A stretch of DNA of 64,000 bases from Crocodylus rhombifer. Lineage: Eukaryota > Chordata > Crocodylia > Crocodylidae. The stretch spans positions 186,001 through 250,000 of the forward strand of contig JAVSML010024245.1 in assembly GCA_038503035.1 (NCBI GenBank), written 5' to 3'. The number at the start of each line of letters is the position of its first letter. Within the stretch, counting starts at the first letter, position 1. Position numbers and translations under genes: made by a program. The notes under the pieces are model-generated. The model ran no database searches. It was given only the letters and a program-made list of their open reading frames with translations, and was not told the DNA's origin. This document shows positions 35,466 through 47,068 of the stretch, piece by piece.

Positions 35466-36459
35466 AGCAAAACTCAAGCAAGTAGAATGGGTGAGGATGC
35501 AGAGAGAAGACTAGTGAAGAATTAAAAATAATCTTTTGCAGCAGACTATTTTAAGGAGATAGATGAAGGAGGTCAGAGACAAATCTGTAAAGGAAAAAGT
35601 AGACAGCTCTTCCAAGTGTATTGGACAGCATGAAAACAGGTAAAAAGCTAGGAAGCTGAAGAGAGGAAGGGCATATCAGGGAAAAAGAGACCTGGGAGTG
35701 GGAATCAGTGAAAGCAAAAAGTAAATGAGGAAAATATTAAGCTCCACATTGCAGGAGATCATGAGGAACTTGCATTTGATGAAGCAGAAGCTGTTAAAGA
35801 AACTCAATAGGTTGGCAAATGATGGCAAAAGGCATGGAAGATGATTTCAACAGTGATTCTCCAGAGCAGGAAAGTGTGCATTAATAAATCAAGAAATGAC
35901 CAAAGCCTGGATATGCATTAAACCAGTGGAGTTACGGTGGATTTTGTAACGTTAAAAAGACAAGAAATAATTCAACATAGTGAGGGCTGAATGTAAGGGA
36001 GAGAGAGGAAAGGGTCTGGACTGACAGTCAGTTTGCAAGCTTTGGAGACAAGCAGGATAACAGAGCTGTCAGGGACGATAGATATAAAGATAAAAAGTGA
36101 CAAACAATAAGATGGGAAGCTGAGTTGTCACAAAATGGACCTGTTTACACACTGCTCATTTAGTACAAGGACTTCAGCAATTCCAAGGAAAAACTTCAGG
36201 ACTTGATCTGATTCAAGGTCAATGCATTATAACTGCATTATATAAATTAACAGGAAATAGTCCATTTATCTGGGGTCATATTCTGTTCTTTTCCTTCAGA
36301 GTTTCTTTTGTTCTTGTCATGAACGAAGCTAGATTTGGAATATTCTTATTCTTTGTCTTTTCTTAACCTAGCCTTTTGTTATTACTAAATCTTGCAAGTG
36401 ATATGCGTTATCACTGATGCTATCAAGACATATTTTAGTGGGATTCCATTTAATTAGCA
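35466..36459. other. No gene recognised
   Basis: A-rich sequence with motif-free frames; purine-rich on the plus strand between 35490 and 36060. Confidence 0.4.
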
Positions 36460-37465
36460 GTTTCATAGTTTCATAAGTTGTTAGGGACAGAAGGGACCTA
36501 TTAGATTATCAAGTCCAACCCCCTGCCCCGGGCAGGAAAGAGTCCTGGGGTCAGATGACCCCAGCCAGGTATTTATCCAATTTCCTTTTAAATACCTCCA
36601 AGGAAGAGGACAGCACCACCACCCTCGGAAGCATATTCCATATTTTAGCAACCCTCACTGTAAAGGATTGTTCCTGATGTCCAGTCTGAATTTTCTCTCT
36701 TTCAGTTTCTGGCCATTATTACTAGTTACCCTGATGGGCACCCAGTAAACATTGTACCCCCTATTTCTTGCTGTCACCCCCACCCCACAATGAGTTTGTA
36801 GGTGGCCACAAGTTCACCTCTCAACCTCCTCTTGTGAAGGCTGAAGAGATTCAGGTCTCCAAATTGGTCCACATACGGTTTTTTCTGTAGGCCTTTAAAC
36901 AGGCGAGTGGCCCTCCTCTGAACCAGGCCATCTACATCCCTCCAGAAGTGTGGTGCCCAAAACTGGACACAGTACGCAAGCTGCAGCGTGACCAGTGCCA
37001 CATAGAGGGGAAGTATCACCTCCCTAGACCTGTCTGTGATGCACCAACTTACGCAAGAAAGGGTTCAGTTAGCTTTACTTATTACCTCATTACACTGGTG
37101 ACTTGAGTTCATTTTGGAGTCAGCTATGACTCTGAGATCCCTTTCTGCAGTTTTGCTACGTAGCGCGGCACCTCCCAGGCTATAGGAGTGTTGATGATTC
37201 TTCCTCCCCAGCTGCAACACATGACACTTGTCCTTGTTAAACTGCATCCTATTTCGTTCCCCCCATTTCCCCAGCCTGTCCAAATCAGCCTGGATTCGTT
37301 CCCTGCCCTCTAGTTTGTGTACCTCCCTCCATAGTTTGGTGTCATCAGCAAACTTGGACAGGGTGCTTTCTACTCCCTCGTCCAAGTCACTAATGAAGAT
37401 ACTGAATAGTCCCAGTCCCAGGACAGAGCCTTGCGGGACTCTGCTTCCCTCATTGTCATCTTCCA
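36460..37465 (-). mobile_element. CR1 LINE copy, 5'-truncated (about 1 kb)
   Basis: Minus-strand CR1 starting at TTTCATAGTTTCATAAG (3' end) and running through AAGTCCAACCCCCTGCC and the coding region. It resembles the 45622 copy but differs throughout, so it may belong to another subfamily. The 5' truncation lies near 37465, within the reverse transcriptase, close to the GVPQG block. It contains the RT remnant listed next. Confidence 0.9.
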
Positions 37466-37517
37466 TCATAGCTACTGCCCAACTATTACAAGACAACTTT
37501 ACATTATATGCAAACAT
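37065..37517 (-). pseudogene. CR1 reverse-transcriptase remnant with FADD box
   Basis: A 150-residue frame. Residues from about 28 on carry VPQGSVLG, FSIFISDLDEGVEST and the catalytic FADDTKLW box, then NRMQFNKDKCHVLQLGRKN. The first 25 or so residues come from flanking DNA. A second frame at 36774-37019 continues with ILPLYVALVTLQLAYCVQFW and the LNLFSLHKRRLRG tail in another register. Inactive remnant. Confidence 0.85.
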
Positions 37518-37519
37518 TG

Positions 37520-39879
37520 AAGACAGTTTCTTGGCAGCCTAGAAAGATAATTTGTTTCCCATCTACCTGGAGAGACAGTGGCATGAAGTTAAGTTGCCCT
37601 GTAGTGAATGTGATACAGTCACGCTTGTAGCTTAATTATTTTCTTCACAGATTTCCTAAAGAATAACGGCATCATGAGGCTGTCCACCCTCTTCAGTAAA
37701 TTACATTTATTCAAAGCTATTAATGTATTTCAGGACTGCTAGCATTCTTCTTAAAATGAGCACTTTCTTCTTGGGATCAGTCAAGGTTATATGGCATTGA
37801 ACCACGATTTGACTAATCTGTCATTTTGGATCCCTTACAATCCAGGCTTTTGCTGTCTAAGAAGTGAGCCATGCAACTATGTCTTTTTGATTCTGGGTTC
37901 AGGTCAGATAAATCAATGTAGCACCTAGTTTGGCAATGGGTATAGGTATATGATAAAATAATTTAACTCTGGTTATCCTGGGTAATTTTTTCTCCTGGAG
38001 TGGCCATTTTTGCTCTGGGAGAATCATCCTGAACATCAGAATTCTCATCGTTTTGCCTGCAAGAGTAGCAATTCTTCCAGGTGAAACTCAGTGTTTGTGC
38101 ATGGCCCATACCTTCACAACCACAGTTATATCAGGTATGAGGGCTTAGAGGAGTGACTCCAGACTTTATCATCTTTAGACTAGGGATTACATCTAGTATT
38201 CAGCAAGCCTTCTTAACAATCAGTACATAGTAACTAGCCAGGTCTGCAGGACTGGGTTGTGGGGGAGAAATGTTTCATTCCAATTGTCTTGTTGCTGATT
38301 TCAGGTCATTTTAAAGGTTGTTTTAGCTGTCAGTTCAACATCTTTATGTTGCTGGTGATGCTTTGGGGAGACAGGAGAAATGCTGGACTGTTTCAAGACA
38401 GGATGAAGGAAATAATTTCAAGCCCCAAAATCTCAAACCAGTTGTGTGGGGCAATAATTATTACCATTTGTTTCTTTGGCACAGTAAGTGAAAAGTATAT
38501 ACCTTGTGAAACACAATCCTGTACTCCCCTGATACCCTTACAGTCTGATAATAAGGACTTTTATTTTCCTTGTAAGGACTGTAATAAATATATATTTTCT
38601 CCAATAAAGTACATGCAGGATATGGAATAAAAGCACATGAACATGCAATATTTGCTCAGACATTTCCCACCCCTCTCCCCCCATAAAACATTAGCGAAAT
38701 AAGGATCAGCTGTGCTTCATCTATGTTAATATTACTCTACTTGACAATAGCAAGGAAAGTGATTGCATGGCTTATCTGCTTCATAAATGCCAGCCACATA
38801 AACCAAAACTGCCTGTAGGCAGATTTAACCTGTGCACCTGATTGAAAAGCAAAGCTCCATGAATTGCACCCATGAACTGGTGTGTTTTGTACTAAATAAT
38901 TCTGCTTTTGGACTGTCAGATCTCTCCAGTGCTTACAAAGTAATGTTTCCTTGTGACCATCATAAGCCAGAGATAAAGAATACTGGTTTCTGGCCACTTC
39001 CATCCTAGAAACATAGCTTGTTAAATGTAAGTCAACATGAGTGCAGAGGCGTTCCCAGACTATACTAATTCATACCCAGGGCCAAAAATAGGTGGGATCC
39101 AGGGGTGCAGTTGCATCTCACTGCAATTCCTGTACTACCCAAACTTGAAAACCAGCTGCCTGGGAGGGGCAACTGAATTTCTATTCAGGAACTGCTGAGA
39201 GGCTCAATTGACTTCCTGGCTCATTATAATCTACCTGATTCCTGCTAATATCTCTTTAGTCCATAGATGTTAATGACCCTCTCTCTTTAACAGTCTTGGT
39301 GTTCTACTGTTCGAGCTACCTTTTCTTCCACAGTTTTGCTGTCTATTAGCCCTTCCTGCTAATGTCTCTCTTCCATTTTGCACCCCTAAAACCTGTTTTT
39401 AGAGCTGATTGAAGATGTTAACTCAGGTGTAGAAATGACCAACACTGAACCACTGAAAACACTGGCAAGATACTACTCAAGAAAACTACATTTTGTTGAA
39501 TAAGAGATGTATATTTAACTACAATGACTACAAGGCTAACAAAACAATGGTTTTGACTTTTTCTGCTTAGCTTGTATATCTTAAACCTAAAATATAATCC
39601 AGCAATGGTGCACAATAAAGTTTTATTTGTTTTTGTTTTGATCTTAACCTGAGTAAATAGCACTAAGCTTCTAGGTGTAATAAAGTTTTTAGTTCCTCTT
39701 TAACTTCAGAAAATGGGTGTTGTGTTAAGTGTGGCTCATCAGCACATTATCTGCACCCCACTTTTCAAATCCTAGATCTACCCATGTTCAAACCTATGTA
39801 ATATTAGTGGCCATAATGCAGTTTTTCTTGCAGTAAATAGATAATTTGCCTGTGTTGTGATTTGAAAATGAGGAATTCA
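37520..39879. other. No gene recognised
   Basis: Motif-free frames, the longest (123 codons, plus, 38259-38630) without a domain or a clear signal peptide. No repeat termini seen. Confidence 0.4.
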
Positions 39880-40090
39880 GGCCTTAATTCAGCAAAGTCA
39901 TCAGCATATTACAGAACTTTAAACAAGTCCATTATTGCCTTAATTCAAGGCTCCAATTCAAGAAAGTACTATGGATTCAAGAAAAAACAACAGAACAATT
40001 TTTCCACATTAAATCCTCCCGAAGTCAAGTGGACCTAAAGCTATACTCCAAAGTTAATCACGTGCCTAAGTGCTTTGCTGAATTGAGGCC
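39880..40090. repeat. Palindromic MITE-like element with GGCCTYAATTCAGCAAAG ends (211 bp)
   Basis: The left end GGCCTTAATTCAGCAAAG and the reversed right end GGCCTCAATTCAGCAAAG differ at one position. Related half-copies are at 43090-43206, 44338-44435 and 54385-54445. No target duplication was found, so the class is unknown. The wording (TTCAGCAAAG, GTGCCTAAGTGCTTTGCTG) is recurrent in sauropsid genomes. Confidence 0.65.
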
Positions 40091-41238
40091 TCTAGAGAGT
40101 TTGTGTCCTCAGACGAAATGAAAGGCAACATGGGAAAGAATAATGAAATATTTCTTATGACTCAAATGTCTTCCTATTACAACATACCCAATAACTGGCT
40201 TCAACTAAATCCCATCCTTTAAAAAAATATGGACAGAGTTGCTGGCAGTGTGCAACTGTAGTGCGTGACAGAGCCTTTTCACATTTCACATGACATTAGG
40301 AAGAAGTCTGATGAAATAATACAATTCAAAGTACAGCAAACACAACCTTTGCAGCACACTGCTGTGAACCTCATTCACAAAGAAATAAGAAGGAAGCTTT
40401 ATATTTCAGGCTATCAAATATAAACAGCTGCTTAAAAGTTTATCACAAACAAAGACCTTAGAAAACGATTCTTTTCTTTCTCCAAAACTTTAGACAATAT
40501 TTGCAATACAAGATCTTAATAGATTAGGTGACTGTGTGTTGAGTCTGTTATTTTATATTTAATGTGCAAATATTATAAACATAGTTTCATGACACGGAAA
40601 AAAACCAAAACGCCTGTGTGCTTCCAAACCAACGTGATCTTTTTCAATGCTTTTCTTCCATCTGAAACATAAATGAGCATAATAGATCATACCTCTAGTG
40701 TGGTATCTTGCTTCCAAATAGGCAGTAGATGGTTCACAAAAAAATACAACCATAAAATGCTTAGTCAGGGAAGGAGTGTGAGGGAGGCCTGTAACAGGAA
40801 AATGGTTCATACCCTGATGTTTTCAATTATCTCACTTGTATAATTTCTGGTTCATGGGGTTAACTATACAGTAAAGGATCATAATATTATATAGACCTTT
40901 CCAGAAACATGGCCGTACATGAACAGATCCAAAGAAGGAAGCTTTTCTTGTGGAAGATTTCAAGTTTAGGTAAAAATTAGAATCCTGAAATAACTCAACT
41001 GAAAATATTGCCCGTCTGGTAGCGATACTTTCTTAGAGGAGTTTCATAGATTTTCAGAAAGGTGATGGAGCTTGCTTCATTTTCCTCATGTTGCATATTT
41101 TGTTTGCTTGTCATTTTAAGGACATAAGAAAATAATATATGGACTCTGATCCTTTTACTGTGTTTAAGAGACTGGAAATAGTATAAATTAGAAGTTTCCA
41201 AAATATGTGTTTAACAAATTTAAAAAAAACAGGCTAAT
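40091..41238. other. No gene recognised
   Basis: AT-rich sequence with motif-free frames up to the LTR boundary; A-run at 41221-41229. Confidence 0.4.
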
Positions 41239-41366
41239 TGGGAGCTCAGTTCTCCCAGGTGTGCGGGGCGCGAGCCAGGTTGCGGCTGTTACCCTGGTGG
41301 GTTCTACCCCCGATGTTAGTTTGCGAGAGGGAGAGGTGGACTCGTAACGGTTCCAAAACATTTTCT

Positions 41367-41372
41367 TTTATT
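41367..41372 (-). promoter_or_regulatory. Polyadenylation signal of the candidate LTR
   Basis: AATAAA on the minus strand (within GACTAAATAAAAGAAAATG), about 130 bp before the inferred LTR end, leaving room for a short U5. Confidence 0.5.
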
Positions 41373-41513
41373 TAGTCTCTTTCTTACGCACCACTAATGT
41401 AGATGTGGCTGCGCAGGCAGTTACACTTGATTTAGTACAAAGGACGAACGAACGACAAAGTCTCTCATTTATGCACCACCGGTGTAAATGTGGCTGCACG
41501 GGTGAATTCTGTC

Positions 41514-41740
41514 CCAGTTCGGGTAAGAGATGAAAGAACGAAAAAACAAAACGATGGATCTCAGTTCGGGTGAGGGAAGAACGAGCAANNNNNNNNNNTT
41601 CGGGTGAGGGAAGAACGAGCAAAAACAAAACGATGGATCTCAGTTTGGGTGAGGGACGAATGAACGACAAAACGAGCGAAAAACAAAATGATCCGTCCCG
41701 GTTCGAATAAGGGACTATGTAAAACAAAACGATGGATATC
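41514..41740. repeat. Minisatellite, units of about 43-58 bp, around five copies
   Basis: Units begin with CAGTTCGGGTGAGGG and end with AAAACAAAACGATGGATCT. The first and last units are more diverged (GGTAAGAG and GAATAAGGGAC variants). An assembly gap lies inside the array, so the copy number is uncertain. A 150-codon minus-strand frame runs across the array and gap; it is a by-product of the repeats. Confidence 0.85.
41589..41598. other. Assembly gap inside the LTR minisatellite
   Basis: Ten N. The 24 bases before the gap (41565-41588) and the 24 after it (41599-41622) are identical, so the two contig ends may overlap rather than be separated. Confidence 0.95.
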
Positions 41741-41916
41741 CCAAAAACAAGAACGAACCGATCGGCACACAGTTGCTCTGGAGACAGGAGAAGCCGTGGG
41801 AAGCTGGCCAGCCTACCCACTGAGCGGTGGAAGCTCTGGCTTCTGCTCTAGCTAGCTGACCAAGCGATGGATGCTCTGGCGTCCACGCGCTCCCTGGGTG
41901 GAAACTGCACCCCAGT

Positions 41917-41923
41917 CTTTATA
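41917..41923 (-). promoter_or_regulatory. TATA box of the candidate LTR
   Basis: TATAAAG on the minus strand, preceded by GGCC and followed by ACTGGGGTGCAG. It is the only TATA-like word in the upstream third of the LTR. Start of transcription would be expected near 41890. Inferred from position only. Confidence 0.5.
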
Positions 41924-42254
41924 GGCCAGATGACAAGCCCAACCTCAAACCCTGACTGGTCACATCTTTCGCGTCAAGATGTTGGCGGGGTTTTTTCCAG
42001 AGGGGACGGGGTTTTCCCAGCACATGGCCATGGGCCATGCAGCAAACCAAATAGGGGCTTTCCTGATTGTGAGGAGAGTGCTTGGCGGCATCTGTTGCTG
42101 GGTAAAACTGGCAGAGTCCAGCTGGAGCGTGACACCAGGATGACTAGACAGTAAGCCCCAAGCCAGTAAGGAACAGGTTAAAGAAAAGCAGCGTGTGCTG
42201 TTAGCATGGCAAAGTATGGGGGTGCAGTAAACCCATCCTTTTCAGATCCCATCA

Positions 42255-43089
42255 CACATTTATAGTGTCAGCAAGTTATCCAGATGATTAGACCCAAACT
42301 GGTACAGGACCCTCTAATAAACAGAATGCTTTTAGCGCAATACAATTCCTGAAAATTGCCATGCTGTTAAGGACCTGCATTGTATAATGTGTGAAAGGCC
42401 TTGAGTGAGTCCGATATCCAAAGTCTTTGGATCAGAAACAAAAAAAGACAGAAAGCTATGCAAACAAATGAGGAATGTATTCAACTGCAGTTCAAACAGT
42501 TACCTTGATTGCAAGACCTCAACCATATCTTCAGTTACAAACTGTACTGTATCTCCCGACAAAAATTTCAAACATGCAAAAATATATCTGTACACTCATT
42601 TCAACTAGCTAATTTGTGTTTTAAAAAAAAAAAGAGTTGTATAATCTATATTTGTCTGAAAGCTTTGCAAAACAGTGCCTCTGATTTAATCACTGTCAGC
42701 CTTTGGGAAATTAGGATTTCAACTATCATTAACCGTAGCAATCTGTACTCAGTTTCACATATGTTCTAGCAGTTCTTTAGCAGAAATATCAGATACTTAT
42801 TGTCCTAGACTTTAAACTGTCTGACTGTACAGGGAGCAGATAGTCCAATGACTGGAAGTGTTAAATGTGTGAGGCCTAGTTAGTTCAAAAGATAACAACA
42901 ATCTGGAACATTTCATTTTGACCTTCCTTGGTCATGCTCAAAAGAAGATGTAGTCTGATGACTGTCCCATGTTGTACGGTGGTCTCAGGCCATTTATCAG
43001 CAAACAGTTTCTAAAATACCATCAGCAAATGGCGCACACATTAGAAATCTCCGAGAGTAACTGAGGTCTGAACAGCTTAAACACCAATG
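42255..43089. other. No gene recognised
   Basis: AT-rich; A-run at 42623-42633; motif-free frames. Confidence 0.4.
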
Positions 43090-43206
43090 CCCTGATTCAG
43101 CAGAGTACTTAAGCAGATCCACACTTTAAACATGTGCTTAAATTATATGGATTTTAATAGGATGTGAGCATGTAGCTAGCGCTGAGCACATGTAAGTGCT
43201 GAAGTA
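43090..43206. repeat. Relative of the TTCAGCAAAG palindromic family
   Basis: CCCTGATTCAGCAGAGTACT followed by TAAGCAGATCC and AACATGTGCTTAAA, and at the other side GAGCACATGTAAGTGCTGAA in reverse sense. It matches the design of the element at 39880-40090 but with weaker ends. Confidence 0.5.
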
Positions 43207-44337
43207 TGGCAAGTTTTCTTATAAATCGAGATCTGGCTCTTCCATGTCATGGAGAAGAGTGTAGAAATGTGTGTTCCTACTCCCAATATGAACAATATGG
43301 TTAAGAAAACACCTTAGCCTCCCAAATGAGCAGTGTGGCAGCTCTCACTCACCTTTATTAAAAATTAAACTTGAACTAACTAAATACCATCTAGACCTAA
43401 GAAACTGAACACATAGCTTTTCAAAAGTGTCCCGAGGCTCTTCGAAGTTTTAAGTACCTTGAATATTCTTTTGGAGAAATTAAAAGACCCCAAAATGAAT
43501 ATTCTTCTTATGGCTAAAAAGGAAAAAGAAAATCTTCCTGCAAACATTACCACCTCGAAGAAAGTTTGAGTGACAAGCTTTTGGAAAGATTTCTTTATCT
43601 AAATTTAGTCAGCTGCATAAAGCAGAGCTTTTAGTTAGTGCAAGGTTCAAAATGTAGATAGAAACTTTTGGACGGGGGGTGGGGGGGGGGAAGATAATTT
43701 CCACTGGAGTATTGTGGAAAAAAGATATTGCTTTAACGTTATCCAAAAAAGATACATCAAAAAGTAGGACATTAAATCACCACAATTTATGCTTTACTTA
43801 AAAAAAAAAAAGTTACAATGACAGTAAAGCAAAGAAAGTAGATGGTTATGCTAGTAAAGAAGGTGGGGTTCTCATGGACAATATAGCTTGTAGGCAAGGT
43901 ACTACAGTTCATAAGTTTGCATGTTGATTTTAGACTTTGAGCCATGTCAACAGTCTGTGTTACTGAAATAAGTAGAAATAGGTATGCTGGGATAAGAGGG
44001 AGGCAAATATTCTATTAACCGAGACACAAAAGTCATCAGCAGGAATTAAAAAAAACCCAGCTGATTGCAAATGCACGCGAGTTAAATTAAAGGAAGACTA
44101 AATTATGCATCTTCCTTGGGACAGAGCTGTGTTAACAGCTTCAGAGGATCCTTTGAGCAGGACAGATGACAGGAAATGACTGATACCCCAGGCAACTACT
44201 GCCAAGGCTCCCATACCTAAAACATCTGAGTGCCAGCTCAGCTGGAACACAGCTAATTTGGAGAGAAACTGTATCTCTACTTCATTGCCATTTGTGTAAT
44301 TATTTTCATTGTTTTGTGCATGGACATCATGACGAGG
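43207..44337. other. No gene recognised; G-run at 43674-43691
   Basis: GGACGGGGGGTGGGGGGGGG lies near 43672-43690 and an A-run at 43800-43811. Frames lack motifs. The scrap AGCTTTTCAAAAGTGTCCC near 43417 resembles the TTTTCAAA palindromes. Confidence 0.4.
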
Positions 44338-44435
44338 ACCCCAGTTCAGCAAGACATTTAAGTATGGGACTTGAATGTCAACCTATGTTTAAGTGTCCCC
44401 TGCATGCTTACATGGTTTGCTTAAACTGGGTTGCT
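44338..44435. repeat. Relative of the TTCAGCAAAG palindromic family
   Basis: CCCCAGTTCAGCAAGACATT, then ATGTTTAAGTGTCCCCTGC and GGTTTGCTTAAACTGGG at the opposite side. Same word order as the 39880 and 43090 copies. Confidence 0.45.
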
Positions 44436-44807
44436 TATAGGCTTCTGGAAAGAAATCCCAGCATGTATACAAAAGGGATCTTTTTATATTTTTCCTTCTG
44501 AAGATAAACAGGCAAAAAAACAGGCAGGGAGACCCCTTTGAAGCTGAAAATTTGTACTCAAAACTTCTGTATGTGGTATTGACAAGGTAAAACAAGCATC
44601 TCCAATAAACTTCTGAGCAACTGGCAACCCCTTTTTAGCTAGCTTCAAAGCTTGTTGGAGGTACACAACACCTTTCAGGAGGTAATCTGCACTTGACATG
44701 ATAATCTCGGGATTTTAATCCCATGAAAACAGGTGTACACAGAGCGCAATGTAATTACTAGTAATAATTCATTTAATATCATTAGAATTAGTGTCCAGCT
44801 TATTATT
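44436..44807. other. No gene recognised
   Basis: Two overlapping minus-strand frames of about 70 codons (44389-44699) show no domain. Confidence 0.35.
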
Positions 44808-44895
44808 TTATTAATATTGTTATTCAGGAAGGAACTTTAGTCATGGCCCAGGACCCACTTGTCCTAAGTGCTGTACAAACAGAGCAAAAAGACAA
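44808..44895 (+). repeat. Old sauropsid interspersed repeat fragment
   Basis: TTATTATTTTATTAATATTG, then AGTCATGGCCCAGGACCCAC and CTAAGTGCTGTACAAACAGA. This word order is common in sauropsid repeats; a probable continuation of the same family is at 35396-35465. The name of the family is not certain. Confidence 0.5.
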
Positions 44896-45112
44896 CTACT
44901 GTTTAAAACAGTTTGCATATACAAGTGGTTATATTATAACCAGGTCATAACAAAAGGGATTTGAGAGCAAAATTCAAATACTTTTGATGAAAACTGACCA
45001 CATTTCAGGTGACAAGCAAAGGTTTTGAGACAAACCTAAACCAAAACAAGTAAAACACATAAGCAGCAGCAACTTTACACTGGTGAGCTGTTACCTCAAA
45101 GCAATGAACTCT

Positions 45113-45506
45113 GGGAGTATTTACATGTGCACCTGGGACCACAGCACTTGGAGCTAGGGCGCTGCAGCCCTGGGCTGGCGGCAGGCTCCAGGGTCAGCCT
45201 CAGGCTCTGGGTGGTGGCGGAGGGGCTAGCTGGGGTATGAGGGTCAGACTCCTGCTCTGCAGGCTCCTACCTCCCAGGCTGGCTGAGCTGACTACGTACA
45301 GTTTGTGCCCAGTAGTCACCGCCTGCATGTATTTTTAATCACACATTTTTACTCCACCATAGGATAGTACTCATCTCCAATAGCACTATGCTACAGCAGA
45401 ATAAATTAATTTACTGTGCCACAATTCCAGTGCACATGTAAACCACAACAATTTACCGCATGGCTTGTAGTCAATTCCACAGTATAATGCATGTGTAGAT
45501 GCTCCC
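45113..45506. mobile_element. Family C DNA transposon copy 2 (about 394 bp)
   Basis: Ends GGGAGTATTTACATGTGCA and, reversed, GGGAGCATCTACACATGCA differ mainly by transitions. ACT follows the right end (45507-45509); ACT also occurs at 45108-45110, two bases before the left end. The interior includes a GC-rich patch (45160-45290). It shares termini with the 200-bp copy at 8224 but not length. Confidence 0.65.
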
Positions 45507-45710
45507 ACTAAAGTCATTTCCACAGTTTCAAATGTATTTCATTATAAGATTCTAGGTGTAGGCAGTAGGAGGCCAAGAAGATGCTTGGCACTTCTGTAGA
45601 TAGCTGCATACTACTACTTAGATTCATAGTTTCATAGTTTGTAGGGTTGGAAGGTACCTGAGCAGATCATCGAGTCCGACCCCCTGCCATGGCAGGAAAG
45701 AGTACTGGGG

Positions 45711-46256
45711 TCATACGACCCCAGCAAGGTGCTCATCAGGCCTCCTCTTAAAGACCTCCAGGGTAGGAGCCTGCACTACTTCTCTTGGAAGTTGGTTCCA
45801 GACCCTAGCCGCCCTGACTGTGAAGTAGCGCCTCCTGATATCTAACCTAAACCTACCCTCTGCCAGCTTGTGACCGTTATTCCTGGTCACTCCTGGTAGT
45901 GCTCGGGGAAACAGTGACTTCCCCAGTGCCTGCTGATCCCCCCTGACTGGTTTATAACAGGCCACTAGATCCCCGCTCAGCCTTCTCTTGTGGGGGCTGA
46001 ACAGGTTCAGGTCCCGTAGCCTCTCCTCGTAGGGCCTGCCCTGCTGCCACCTGATCATATGAGTGGCCTCCTCTGGACCCTCTCCATGCTGTCCACATCC
46101 CTCTTGAAGTGCGGCGCCCAGAACTGGACACAGTACTCCAGCTGAGGCCTGATGAGTGCTGCATAGAGGGGGAGGATCATCTCCTTGGACCTGCTTGAGA
46201 TGCATCTGTGGATGCATGCCAAGGTGCGGTTGGCCTTCCTGACTGCATCCCCACAC
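45711..46256 (-). pseudogene. CR1 ORF2 C-terminal tail
   Basis: A 181-residue frame overlapping the reverse-transcriptase frame in another register. From about residue 75 on it reads as the CR1 C-terminus: YEERLRDLNLFSPHKRRLSG, RGDQQALG, then the RLDIRRRYFTVRAARVWNQL and PREVVQAPTLEVFKRRPDEH blocks. The first part is out-of-frame sequence. Confidence 0.85.
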
Positions 46257-46873
46257 TGCCGGCCCATGTTCATCTTGGCATCAATGACGACTCCAAGATC
46301 CTTTTCTGCCTCTGTACTGATGAGAAGGGAGTTCCCCAACCTGTAGGTATGGTGCTGGTTCTTCCTCACCAGGTGCAGCACCTTGCACTTGTCAATGTTG
46401 AATCCCATCCTATTCTCATCCGCCCACCCCTGTAACCTGTCTAGGTCTGATTGCAGCCTATTCCTCCCTTCTAGCATGCCTACATCCCCCCACATCTTAG
46501 TGTCATCAGAAAATTTGAACAAGGTGCTTTTTACCCCCTCGTCCAAGTCACTGATGAAGATGTTGAACAGTGCAGGCCCGAGGAACAAGCCTTGGGGGAC
46601 CCCACTGCCCACGTCCCTCCAGGTCAAAAATGACCCATCCACCACCACTCTCTTGGTGCAGCCTTCCATCGAGTTGGTTACCCATTTGACTGTGCAGGTG
46701 TCGACATCACAGTCCCCCAGTTTCTTTATGAGAATGGGGTGAGAGACAATGTCGAAGTCTTCCTGGACTTTCAGAAGGCCTATGTCCACTGCTACCCCTG
46801 CATCTAAGGATTTGGTGACCTGGTTATAGAAGGCCACCAGGTTGGTTTGACAGGATCTGCCTCTAATGAACAT
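46055..46873 (-). pseudogene. CR1 ORF2 reverse transcriptase core, motif A lost
   Basis: A 272-residue frame with RGRSCQTNLVAFYNQVTKSL (residues 4-23), GVPQG (91-95), the FSDD box (121-124), and LIRPQLEYCVQFWAPHFKRD near the end. Copy 1 of the window keeps the expected motif A (VFLDFRKAFD); here the same place reads GLLKVQEDFD, so the first catalytic aspartate is replaced. A frameshift after about residue 260 moves the C-terminus into the frame at 45711-46256. Confidence 0.9.
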
Positions 46874-47068
46874 GTGTTAGTTGCCTCTAAGCATAATCTC
46901 CCCTGCTAGCACCTCGTGGACATCTGCCAGAATAATTCTCTCAAAAAGCTTGTCCAGGATTGAAGTAAGACTATCTGGCCTATAGTTTCCTGGGTCCTCT
47001 TTCCTCCGCTTTTTAAACATGGGGACCACATTAGCCCTCTTCCAGTCCTATGGCACCACACCAGAGCA

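Larger units (their letters stand above)
41239..42254 (-). mobile_element. Candidate solo LTR of an endogenous retrovirus or LTR retrotransposon, about 1 kb
   Basis: On the minus strand it runs from TGATGGGATCTG (42254) to GAGCTCCCA (41239). TATAAAG is at 41917-41923 and AATAAA at 41367-41372, giving a plausible U3-R-U5 order with an unusually long R of about 520 bp. That R holds a minisatellite (41514-41740) and a duplicated block of about 85 bp (41374 and 41459). CpG is frequent here and rare around it, suggesting a young insertion. No primer-binding site or polypurine tract adjoins the ends, hence solo. Flanks CTAAT and CACAT match at only 3 of 5. Confidence 0.6.

Noticed and set aside
38259..38630. 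123-codon plus-strand open frame starting MGEKCFIPIVLL
   Set aside because: The start looks hydrophobic, like a signal peptide, but no cleavage context, domain or splice sites could be supported.
41700..41715. tRNA B-box-like GGTTCGAATAAGGG
   Set aside because: It is a variant of the GTTCGGGTGAGGG minisatellite unit and has no A box or cloverleaf around it.
41368..41820. 150-codon minus-strand open frame
   Set aside because: It runs through an N gap and a minisatellite inside the LTR candidate; its repetitive peptide is a product of the tandem repeat.
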